Assembly: GCA_015232955.1 (NCBI GenBank)
Contig: JADFYS010000002.1
Coordinates: forward strand, 1 to 28,887
Source of the DNA: Gammaproteobacteria bacterium
GTDB taxonomy: Bacteria; Pseudomonadota; Gammaproteobacteria; Thiohalomonadales; Thiohalomonadaceae
Reading direction: 5' to 3'
Length of the DNA: 28,887 nt
Part shown: piece after piece, positions 23,190 to 28,887 of the stretch
Layout of the letters: each line of letters starts with the position of its first letter
Numbering within the stretch: position 1 is the stretch's first letter
Notes under the pieces: model-generated
The model's database searches: none
Told to the model about the DNA's origin: nothing
Seen by the model: the letters and a program-made list of their open reading frames with translations, nothing else
Made by a program: the position numbers and the translations under genes

Positions 23190-23834
23190 ATGATTACAGT
23201 CGTAGGTAATTTGAAAGGGGGCTCTGGCAAGAGCACAGTCGCGTTTAACCTTGCCGTCTGGTTGGCACAACACAAAAAGACGGTGAATGTCTTTGATCTC
23301 GACCCGCAGCAGACGCTGACCGATGTTGTGGATGTGCGCGCAGAAGAGGGTCACATGCCACTGTTTACAGTTCATCACGGTAGTGACGCCCTTGAAGAGG
23401 CACTCTGTTCCCATAAAGGGGAGGTGATTGTCGATGTCGGCACCTCTGATATGGTGTCGATGCGCTGTGCACTCTCCCTGGCTCGACGGGTCATTATCCC
23501 GGTTGCCCCGAGCCAGGCAGATGTCTGGTCAACCCAACGCTTTGTCAGTTTAATTAAGAAGATCTTCTCCGAACGGACTGAGGCGATTGATACCAAGGTC
23601 TTCGTTTTTGTCAATCGCGCCGATACCCATCACTCTATTCTGGAGTCAGATGAGGCAGAAGATGCACTCAAGGAGCTTGAGGGTACGCGCTTAATCACCT
23701 CTCGTCTCCATCAGCGTACCGCCTATCGACGCTCTTTTAGTGAGGGGTTGGCGGTGTTTGAAGAGTCTAACAGCTCTAAAGCATCAAAGGAGTTTAAAAA
23801 GTTTGTGGCCCACCTCTATCCCAAGTTGAAATAG
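23190..23834 (+). CDS. ParA/MinD-family ATPase, orphan
   Basis: 214 residues from ATG 23190, with GGGA upstream. The deviant Walker A motif is K9-GGSGK14-ST, carrying the extra signature lysine of ParA/MinD proteins. A FDLDPQQTLTD segment follows (Walker A', about 34-44), then VIVDVGTSDM as the Walker B region and PVAPSQADVW. Such ATPases dimerise on ATP and position chromosomes, plasmids or protein complexes. No ParB, parS-like array, or MinE/MinC gene is nearby, and the protein lacks the MinD C-terminal amphipathic tail as far as I can see. Its neighbours are a membrane coiled-coil protein and a dynamin-like GTPase, so a role in positioning a membrane structure is plausible but unproven. 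Confidence 0.85.
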   Translation: MITVVGNLKGGSGKSTVAFNLAVWLAQHKKTVNVFDLDPQQTLTDVVDVRAEEGHMPLFTVHHGSDALEEALCSHKGEVIVDVGTSDMVSMRCALSLARRVIIPVAPSQADVWSTQRFVSLIKKIFSERTEAIDTKVFVFVNRADTHHSILESDEAEDALKELEGTRLITSRLHQRTAYRRSFSEGLAVFEESNSSKASKEFKKFVAHLYPKLK

Positions 23835-23897
23835 GCAGAGCAGAGAAGATGAGAGAAGGAGGAGATCGGTTGCCGTAAATCGTCCCCCCCTCTTCGT

Positions 23898-23921
23898 ATT
23901 AGTATATAATTAAATGCTAAT
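23898..23921 (+). promoter_or_regulatory. AT-rich element with possible -10 box
   Basis: TATAAT (23905-23910) lies inside a short inverted repeat, ATTAG (23898-23902) with CTAAT (23917-23921), in the 114-base gap before the membrane coiled-coil gene. No convincing -35 is found 17 bases upstream, so promoter function is uncertain. Confidence 0.3.
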
Positions 23922-23948
23922 TTGCACTGACTGCTAAAGGATATTGTG

Positions 23949-24515
23949 ATGACTCAACCCGCTTCAGGCGAACCAACTGCTACCCCCGCGGATCAATTTA
24001 CAGATACAACGCCGCTGCGTCGACACAATCTATTCGATGAGAGTGGGCGCCATATCGAGCGCATTGCCACTGTATTTGAGAGTAGTGCCAAGCGATGGGA
24101 GTTGATGGTCTATCCGTCACTGCTCGCCTTTGTGATTCTTGCCAGCTACGGCTTTTTTCTGATCTATAGTCTCTCACATGATATGTCGACTATGGCCAGA
24201 AATATCAATGAGATGACCAATAGCATTGATCGTCTGGTGGTCGATGTAGGAGATATGAGTGCCAATGTCAATAAAATGACCTTAACTCTGAACAATATGA
24301 ACCATACCATCACCACCATGTCGACCAATGTGAGCTACATGAGTGAAGAGATGAATAATTTGGATTCGATTAGTGGCACTATGGGTACCATGGGAAGAGA
24401 TATTCAATCAATGGTTCTCAGTACAGACGGAATACGGCGCGAGATGGGGTCGATGAATTACAATATCGGCAGACCGATGAAGAATATGACCAACTTTTTC
24501 CCTTTTTTAAACTAA
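23949..24515 (+). CDS. Single-pass membrane protein with Met-rich heptad coiled coil
   Basis: I do not recognise the family. 188 residues from ATG 23949 (AAAGG 8 bases upstream; a GTG directly before it is less well spaced). An N-terminal polar region (1-51) precedes one membrane helix (about 52-75), and the rest falls into 15 consecutive seven-residue units (79-183). The unit reads like INEMTNS, VGDMSAN, VNKMTLT, LNNMNHT, ITTMSTN: a beta-branched or aliphatic residue at position a and methionine at position d in most units. This is a long parallel coiled coil, most likely periplasmic if the N-terminus is inside. It ends PMKNMTNFFPFLN. It lies between the ParA-like and dynamin-like genes. Confidence 0.72.
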   Translation: MTQPASGEPTATPADQFTDTTPLRRHNLFDESGRHIERIATVFESSAKRWELMVYPSLLAFVILASYGFFLIYSLSHDMSTMARNINEMTNSIDRLVVDVGDMSANVNKMTLTLNNMNHTITTMSTNVSYMSEEMNNLDSISGTMGTMGRDIQSMVLSTDGIRREMGSMNYNIGRPMKNMTNFFPFLN

Positions 24516-24543
24516 CCCTCTAACTTTAAGTGAGCTGTAACTG

Positions 24544-26013
24544 ATGAGTAAACCTGAACTTAATATCGTGCAACGCCTGCAGAGTCTCGAGGGACATCTT
24601 AAAGGTGAGAATCCGGTACTCCTTGATGCGGTAAAAAGTTTTAGAGAGCTGGATGCTGTTGCTTATAAGATGGGAGTCTTGTCGCCCCATGAGTCTTTTG
24701 CGACCATGATTCCGTGGTGGCCACTGGTCTCTGTCCTGGGTACTTTCTCTGCCGGAAAATCGACCTTTATCAATAGCTATCTCGGATTTAACCTTCAGAG
24801 TTCTGGCAATCAGGCGGTGGATGATCGCTTTACGGTCATCTGCCATAGCAATGATGGGGATGTCCACACCCTGCCGGGGTTGGCTCTGGATGCCGATCCC
24901 CGTTTTCCCTTCTATCAGATCAGTGAGGATATCGAGAAGGTCGCAGAGGGTGAAGGACGGCGGATTGATGCTTATCTGCAGCTGAAGGCGTGTCCCAGTG
25001 ATGTGCTGCTGGGGAAGATCATTATTGACTCTCCCGGATTTGATGCCGATGCCCAGCGCACCTCAACCCTCAGACTGACAGAGCATATTGTCGATCTCTC
25101 GGATCTTGTTCTGGTCTTTTTTGATGCGCGTCATCCCGAACCGGGTGCGATGCAGGATACGCTTCAACATCTGGTCAGTGAGACCCTCAACCGCAACGAC
25201 TCAAGCAAGTTTCTCTACATTCTTAATCAGATAGACGCCACTGCCCGCGAAGATAACCCGGAAGAGGTGTTTGGTGCGTGGCAGCGAGCCTTGGCGCAGA
25301 AGGGGTTAACTGGAGGCAGGTTCTATACTATCTATAACCGTGATGTTGCAGTTCACATTGCAGATGATGCGCTGCGGGCCCGTTTTGAACGAAAGCGGGA
25401 TGAGGATATGGCAGAGATCTACTCCCGTATTCAGCAGGTGAAGATTGAGCGGGCTTATCGTATCGTCGGCTCTCTCGAGGCGATTGCCGGCGACTTTTCG
25501 GCGCGTATTGTCCCGATTGTGAGTGAAGCTCTTGCTCGTTGGCGTAAACGGGTACTTACGATAGATGCCGTGTTGGTTGTGGTTGCGGTGGTTCTCTTTC
25601 TTGTATTCTCAATTCGTAGTGGCTGGTGGGAGGGGATGAACCTAACCGCGCCGTGGTTTATCGCTCTGCAGCAGAATCCACTGTTGGCGATTGTGGCGGT
25701 TGTAGTGGCGGCGGCGGTTGCGATTACTGTCCATCAGAAAGTGAGGGTGCTGGCTGCCAACTCTGTCCGTCGTTGGGTTGAACAGCAGGGGAGTGGCGAG
25801 GAGGAGAGTCGCCGTCTGGTCGGGGCCTTTAGCGTAAGTACCGGTGCGTGGCGCTCTATCTTTAGCACCCAACCGAAGGGATGGGGAAGACGGGCAAAAA
25901 AACGGATCGCCGAGGTGATTTCCAAAACCGATATGTTTGTTCAGTCTCTTAACGACACTTTCACCAACCCGTCAGGGCCTGTGGCTAATGGCGAAGATAG
26001 AGAGGGGAGATAG
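24544..26013 (+). CDS. Dynamin-like GTPase with two C-terminal membrane segments
   Basis: 489 residues. The GTPase domain has G1 GTFSAGKST at 66-74, of the dynamin/EHD type rather than a small-GTPase loop. G3 is DSPGFD from residue 162 and G4 is NQID at 228-231. A threonine for G2 is plausible in DDRFTVI (about 93-99). Helical sequence follows, then two hydrophobic segments (about 336-358 and 376-397) separated by SGWWEGMNLTAPW, and a basic C-terminal region. The arrangement suggests a membrane-anchored GTPase that could shape or fuse membranes. It is shorter than classical bacterial dynamins, so assembly domains may be reduced. The gene follows the coiled-coil gene by 28 bases. Confidence 0.83.
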   Translation: MSKPELNIVQRLQSLEGHLKGENPVLLDAVKSFRELDAVAYKMGVLSPHESFATMIPWWPLVSVLGTFSAGKSTFINSYLGFNLQSSGNQAVDDRFTVICHSNDGDVHTLPGLALDADPRFPFYQISEDIEKVAEGEGRRIDAYLQLKACPSDVLLGKIIIDSPGFDADAQRTSTLRLTEHIVDLSDLVLVFFDARHPEPGAMQDTLQHLVSETLNRNDSSKFLYILNQIDATAREDNPEEVFGAWQRALAQKGLTGGRFYTIYNRDVAVHIADDALRARFERKRDEDMAEIYSRIQQVKIERAYRIVGSLEAIAGDFSARIVPIVSEALARWRKRVLTIDAVLVVVAVVLFLVFSIRSGWWEGMNLTAPWFIALQQNPLLAIVAVVVAAAVAITVHQKVRVLAANSVRRWVEQQGSGEEESRRLVGAFSVSTGAWRSIFSTQPKGWGRRAKKRIAEVISKTDMFVQSLNDTFTNPSGPVANGEDREGR

Positions 26014-26016
26014 TCG

Positions 26017-26231
26017 CTAAGCGCTGCCATTCAGCCGCTTAAATCGATGGGCTATTCATGTGCATAGATGCCATGAATAGCCACTCTTCTCGTAACCGTT
26101 CAGACCCCATCACCTGATCTCCCTCTCCCAGCGGGAGAGGGTAGGGGTGAGGGTTAAAAAAGCAGGGGGGTCTGAACGGTTACCTCTTCTCGACCCCCTC
26201 AAACCGACTGTTTCCAACTATTTTGGGTATA
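26017..26231 (+). repeat. Composite dispersed repeat, copy D, interrupted by a MITE
   Basis: The same order of parts as copy C: a TAAGCG...CGCTTA hairpin (26018-26041), an 11-bp perfect hairpin GGCTATTCATG (26050-26060) with CATGAATAGCC (26072-26082), then CACTCTTC, and the boundary box AACCGACTGTTTCCAACT...TTGGGTATA (26202-26231). A 92-bp element plus 8-bp duplication splits it after CACTCTTC. The first hairpin may serve as a transcript end for the dynamin-like gene. This element fills nearly all of the 281-base gap before rdgC. Confidence 0.65.
26092..26183. mobile_element. 92-bp MITE, probably IS66-type
   Basis: Perfect 17-bp terminal inverted repeats, GTAACCGTTCAGACCCC (26092-26108) and its reverse complement (26167-26183), are flanked by the 8-bp direct repeat CTCTTCTC (26084-26091 and 26184-26191). 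Ends beginning GTAA and an 8-bp target duplication are hallmarks of IS66-family elements. The element has no coding capacity. Inside is a hairpin, CCCTCTCCC-agc-GGGAGAGGG (about 26121-26141). The assignment to IS66 is inference from ends and duplication length. Confidence 0.85.
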
Positions 26232-26294
26232 GTTGTGGAATAGTGCGCATAGATTGGCCATAATCGCGCCTTTTTTGCCCAAGGTACGATTCTT

Positions 26295-27203
26295 ATGTTC
26301 TTTCGAAATTTACAGGTTTACCAGCTGACAGCCCCTTTTACCCACAGTTCCGAGCGGTTGGAAGAGCTCTTATCCGAGCGATTTTTCCAGCCGTGTAGCG
26401 GCTTAACCACCCATCGCCTTGGTTGGTTCCCCCCTTTAGGTGCAGCGAGTGAGCAGCTGATTCATGTCACCAATGGCCGGATGATGCTCTGTATGAAACG
26501 GCAGGAGCGTCTGCTCCCATCCTCGGTGATTCGAGAGTCGGTAGAGGAGAAAGTTGAAGCGATTGCCCATAAAGAGGGGCGCACCCTCTCGCGCAATGAG
26601 AAGAGCCGGATTAAGGAGGAGGTGATTGTTGATCTTCTTCCTCGCGCATTTACCCGCTCTACCCTAACTTATCTCTTCATTGACCCTGAGAGTGGCTGGC
26701 TGATAGTGGACAGTAGCAGCGCTACCAAAGCGGAAGAGGTGCTGATGCTGTTACGGGATACGGTGGGAAGCCTCAAGATCCGGCCATTGACAGTGAAAGG
26801 GGATCCCGCAGCTCTTCTCACCCGTTGGCTCAATGGCGAAACCCCAGCCGAAGTGGTTATGGCCAATGAGTGCGAACTGGTGGAGTCGGGGGAGAAAAAG
26901 GGTGTGGTGAGAATGCGTGGTGTAGATCTCGAGGGTGATGAGGTGGTGCAGCATCTACAGTCGGGTAAACTGGTCTCAAAACTGGCTCTGGTTTGGCAGG
27001 AGCGTATCTCCTGTGTCGTTGGCAGCGATCTCTCCTTCCGTCGCTTTAAACTCACCGATACCGTGATGGAAGAGAGTGCCGATGTTGCCGCCGAAGATGC
27101 CGCCCTCCGCTTTGATGCCGATTTTGCATTAATGGCGTTAGAGCTCTCCCGTTTTCTGCCGCATTTTTGTGACTACTTTGGCGGGCTGGCAGAGACGGAA
27201 TAG
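26295..27203 (+). CDS. rdgC: Recombination-associated protein RdgC
   Basis: 302 residues, against 303 in E. coli. RdgC forms a ring-shaped dimer around double-stranded DNA and restrains RecA activity. The N-terminus MFFRNLQVYQLT, the segment LGWFPPLG, the SVIRESVEEKVEAIAHKEGR region, and the LPRAFTRSTLTYLFIDPESG region are characteristic. The ATG at 26295 has AAGG ten bases upstream. It stands directly after the composite repeat/MITE region, so its promoter must lie in or after that repeat. The DUF1499 gene begins 6 bases after its stop. Confidence 0.95.
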   Translation: MFFRNLQVYQLTAPFTHSSERLEELLSERFFQPCSGLTTHRLGWFPPLGAASEQLIHVTNGRMMLCMKRQERLLPSSVIRESVEEKVEAIAHKEGRTLSRNEKSRIKEEVIVDLLPRAFTRSTLTYLFIDPESGWLIVDSSSATKAEEVLMLLRDTVGSLKIRPLTVKGDPAALLTRWLNGETPAEVVMANECELVESGEKKGVVRMRGVDLEGDEVVQHLQSGKLVSKLALVWQERISCVVGSDLSFRRFKLTDTVMEESADVAAEDAALRFDADFALMALELSRFLPHFCDYFGGLAETE

Positions 27204-27208
27204 ACGGG

Positions 27209-27676
27209 ATGTGGCAATGGATAACCGCCCGAATTTCACCTTTTAGCCGTGTATTGATAATGATCTTTACCCTCCCTCTTCTCTCGTGTGGTGGAACCCG
27301 CCCCGACACTCTTGGGCTGGAGGGGGATCGCCTTCACCCCTGTCCCGACACCCCCAACTGTGTCTGTAGTGATGATCACGACTCCGCCCATTATATCGCT
27401 CCGCTGCAGTTAGACGCCGCGACGGCAGCGGAGATCTGGATGCGACTACAGCAGCAGTTACGGGAGTCACCGCGAACGGTCATCGTTAGCGCTGACGAGG
27501 GTTATCTTCACGCCGAGGCTGCGTCACCGCTAATGGGTTTTGTCGATGATCTCGAATTTCACCTTCGTCCAGAGAAGGGGGAGATCGCCTTGCGTTCAGG
27601 AGCACGGATCGGATATAGCGATTTTGGTGTCAACCGGCGTCGGTTGGAGGCGCTGCGGCAAAAGCTCTTCCCTTAA
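27209..27676 (+). CDS. DUF1499 lipoprotein
   Basis: 155 residues. A hydrophobic leader with a lipobox LLSC (Cys27, followed by Gly-Gly) predicts a lipoprotein anchored in the inner or outer membrane. The DUF1499 domain is recognisable from CPDTPNCVCSD near residue 44 and from ARIGYSDFGVNRRRLEALR near the end. The family is widespread and its function is unknown. It starts 6 bases after rdgC and is probably co-transcribed. The next gene begins 57 bases later. Confidence 0.85.
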   Translation: MWQWITARISPFSRVLIMIFTLPLLSCGGTRPDTLGLEGDRLHPCPDTPNCVCSDDHDSAHYIAPLQLDAATAAEIWMRLQQQLRESPRTVIVSADEGYLHAEAASPLMGFVDDLEFHLRPEKGEIALRSGARIGYSDFGVNRRRLEALRQKLFP

Positions 27677-27733
27677 ATTGGAGGCGGGGAGATCTCAGAT
27701 AACCGCGTGTTTGATTGAGGGAACCAAAGATTA

Positions 27734-28690
27734 ATGGAGTGTCGTAACAAAATTAAGATCGGGATTAGCGGCTGCCTTTTGGGAGAGGAGGTGCGTTACG
27801 ATGGCGGTCACAGACACCACAGCTACATCACCGGTACTTTAGGGGAGTGGTTTGAGTTTCGATCGTTCTGTCCCGAGGTGGCGATCGGTCTCGGCATCCC
27901 TCGGGTGACCATTCGTCAGCAGCAGCGGGCCGATGGCGGGCTTGAAGTGGTCTCCCCGAAACAGCCAGGATTGGAAGTGAAGGGAGAGCTGCAGGCGTAT
28001 GGGCGTAAGGTCGCCTCTTCACTGGAGGATGTCGATGGCTTTATCCTGAAGAGAGGCTCTCCCTCCTGTGGAATGGAGCGGGTGAAGGTCTATCATGATA
28101 AAGGGTTGCTACACGCCAAGGGGGTGGGGGTGTTTGCTGCTGAAGTGATGGCTGCCCACCCCTTGCTGCCGGTAGAGGAGGAGGGGCGGCTTGGCGATCC
28201 TGGACTGCGAGAAAACTTTATTACCCGCGTCTTCGCTCACCACCGGCTGCGCGCGCTCTTGACCGCAGATGTGACCCCGAAACAGCTGATAGACTTTCAT
28301 AGTGACCACAAATATCTTCTTCTGGCGCATCATCAGCGTGGGTATCGGGATCTGGGGCGGGTGGTGGCGGCGGTGGGAAAGCGGGAGCTAGGGGCAGTGA
28401 TAAAAGAGTATCACCAGCTGTTTATGGAGACTCTGAGCCATCACGCCGATCCCGGTCAGCACAGCAATGTCCTGCTCCATCTGTTTGGATATCTGAAACA
28501 GCAGCTTGATGAGGGGGATAAAGAGGAGCTGCTGGAGAGTATCGAACGCTATCGTCAGAAGGGGCTACCTCTTATTGTCCCTATCACCTTGCTAAAGCAC
28601 CATTTCCGTCACCACCCCCACCCCTATATTGCGCGGCAGATCTATCTCTCGCCCTATCCCGATGAGTTACTGTTGCGAAATACCATTTGA
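27734..28690 (+). CDS. DUF523-DUF1722 fusion protein (TudS/YbgA-like)
   Basis: 318 residues. The N-terminal half (about 1-150) is DUF523, with three conserved cysteines, Cys14 (SGCLLG), Cys46 (FCPE) and Cys112 (SPSCG), which bind a [4Fe-4S] cluster in the characterised TudS thiouracil desulfidase. The C-terminal half (about 190-305) is DUF1722/YbgA, with FHSDHKYLLLAHHQ, HHADPGQHSNVLLHLFGYLK and PLIVPITLLKHH. The fused form is common in Gammaproteobacteria. A role in removing sulfur from thiolated bases is likely for the first domain; the second domain has no established role. GAGGGA lies somewhat far upstream of the ATG. Confidence 0.9.
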   Translation: MECRNKIKIGISGCLLGEEVRYDGGHRHHSYITGTLGEWFEFRSFCPEVAIGLGIPRVTIRQQQRADGGLEVVSPKQPGLEVKGELQAYGRKVASSLEDVDGFILKRGSPSCGMERVKVYHDKGLLHAKGVGVFAAEVMAAHPLLPVEEEGRLGDPGLRENFITRVFAHHRLRALLTADVTPKQLIDFHSDHKYLLLAHHQRGYRDLGRVVAAVGKRELGAVIKEYHQLFMETLSHHADPGQHSNVLLHLFGYLKQQLDEGDKEELLESIERYRQKGLPLIVPITLLKHHFRHHPHPYIARQIYLSPYPDELLLRNTI

Positions 28691-28709
28691 GACTGACGAG
28701 GATAGTTCG

Positions 28710-28887
28710 ATGAACGAGATCCAGAATGGGAACGGCGGTGATGAGATGGTCACTTTTTGCCGCAGTGAGGAGGGGATAGAGCTGATAGAGATCTCCACAC
28801 CGCTCGCAACCGCTACCCTCTCGCTTCAGGGGGGACAGCTACTGCAGTGGCAACCTCGTGGCGAGGAGGGTGTCATCTGGTTGAGTG
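28710..28887 (+). CDS. Hexose-6-phosphate mutarotase-like protein, partial
   Basis: The reading frame is open from ATG 28710 to the window end, 59 complete codons. GAGG lies 8 bases upstream of the ATG, and an in-frame ATG at 28746 is an alternative start. The segment IEISTPLATATLSLQGGQLL followed by QWQPRGEEGVIWLS resembles the N-terminal strands of YeaD-type D-hexose-6-phosphate mutarotases of the aldose 1-epimerase superfamily. The catalytic histidines and acidic residue lie beyond the window, so activity cannot be judged. It starts 19 bases after the DUF523-DUF1722 gene. Confidence 0.75.
   Translation, partial: MNEIQNGNGGDEMVTFCRSEEGIELIEISTPLATATLSLQGGQLLQWQPRGEEGVIWLS

Noticed and set aside
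23190..23834. ParA-like gene as part of a chromosome or plasmid parABS locus
   Set aside because: No parB gene or repeated parS-like sites are seen within the window; the flanking genes are membrane proteins.
26121..26150. CCCTCTCCC/GGGAGAGGG hairpin as a terminator for the dynamin-like gene
   Set aside because: It is the inner part of the MITE, has no T-run and lies over 100 bases from the stop; better explained by the mobile element.
1..28887. CRISPR arrays, rRNA, tRNA genes, prophage
   Set aside because: No regularly spaced direct repeats, no recognisable structural RNA and no phage structural or integrase genes were seen by reading; a covariance-model scan would be needed to exclude small RNAs fully.

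Overview
All of the protein genes I can support in this 28.9 kb window lie on the + strand. The gene content and order point to a gammaproteobacterium: a sodium-pump oxaloacetate decarboxylase set, hslVU, DUF971 and ubiE, ubiB, and the classical thrS-infC-rpmI-rplT-pheST-ihfA-merR block. Base composition is moderately GC-rich. Protein style and neighbourhood would suit a Chromatiales-like or related marine/sulfur-oxidising lineage, but I cannot name the genus. I saw no rRNA, tRNA, CRISPR array, phage or full insertion sequence.

Layout. (1) 88-3288: oadG-oadA-oadB, a membrane biotin-dependent Na+-pumping decarboxylase. (2) 3296-6437: hslV-hslU (protease and unfoldase, 4-bp overlap), a DUF971 protein and ubiE. 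(3) 6437-9564: an RDD membrane protein, a small secreted EF-hand protein, ubiB and a periplasmic thioredoxin-fold protein. The EF-hand and RDD genes stand where ubiJ often stands between ubiE and ubiB. (4) 9851-17278: the translation/nucleoid block. infC most likely starts at a rare ATC codon; there is a structured leader before rpmI and a clear intrinsic terminator after rplT. (5) 17417-26013: a less conserved accessory block. It holds an RND adaptor, an RND pump with an unusual C-terminal tail of about 280 residues, a small secreted Tyr/Pro/Gly-rich protein, an orphan ParA-like ATPase, a one-pass membrane protein with a long methionine-rich heptad coil, and a dynamin-like GTPase with two membrane segments. 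(6) 26295-28887: rdgC, a DUF1499 lipoprotein, a TudS-like DUF523/DUF1722 protein, and the beginning of a hexose-6-phosphate mutarotase-like gene cut by the window end.

Repeats. A dispersed repeat family sits at transcription-unit boundaries. A box with the core TGTTTYCA...TTGGGTATA occurs before oadG, thrS, pheS and rdgC, always in the same orientation relative to the next gene. Before thrS and rdgC it is part of a larger composite element with a hairpin conserved by a compensatory base-pair change. The rdgC copy has been interrupted by a 92-bp MITE with 17-bp perfect terminal inverted repeats and an 8-bp target duplication, features that fit an IS66-type origin.

The best candidate for an undescribed system is the ParA-like ATPase / membrane coiled-coil / dynamin-like GTPase trio (23190-26013), perhaps linked to the extended RND pump upstream. 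It has the parts of a membrane-positioning or membrane-remodelling machine, but its function is not shown by the sequence.
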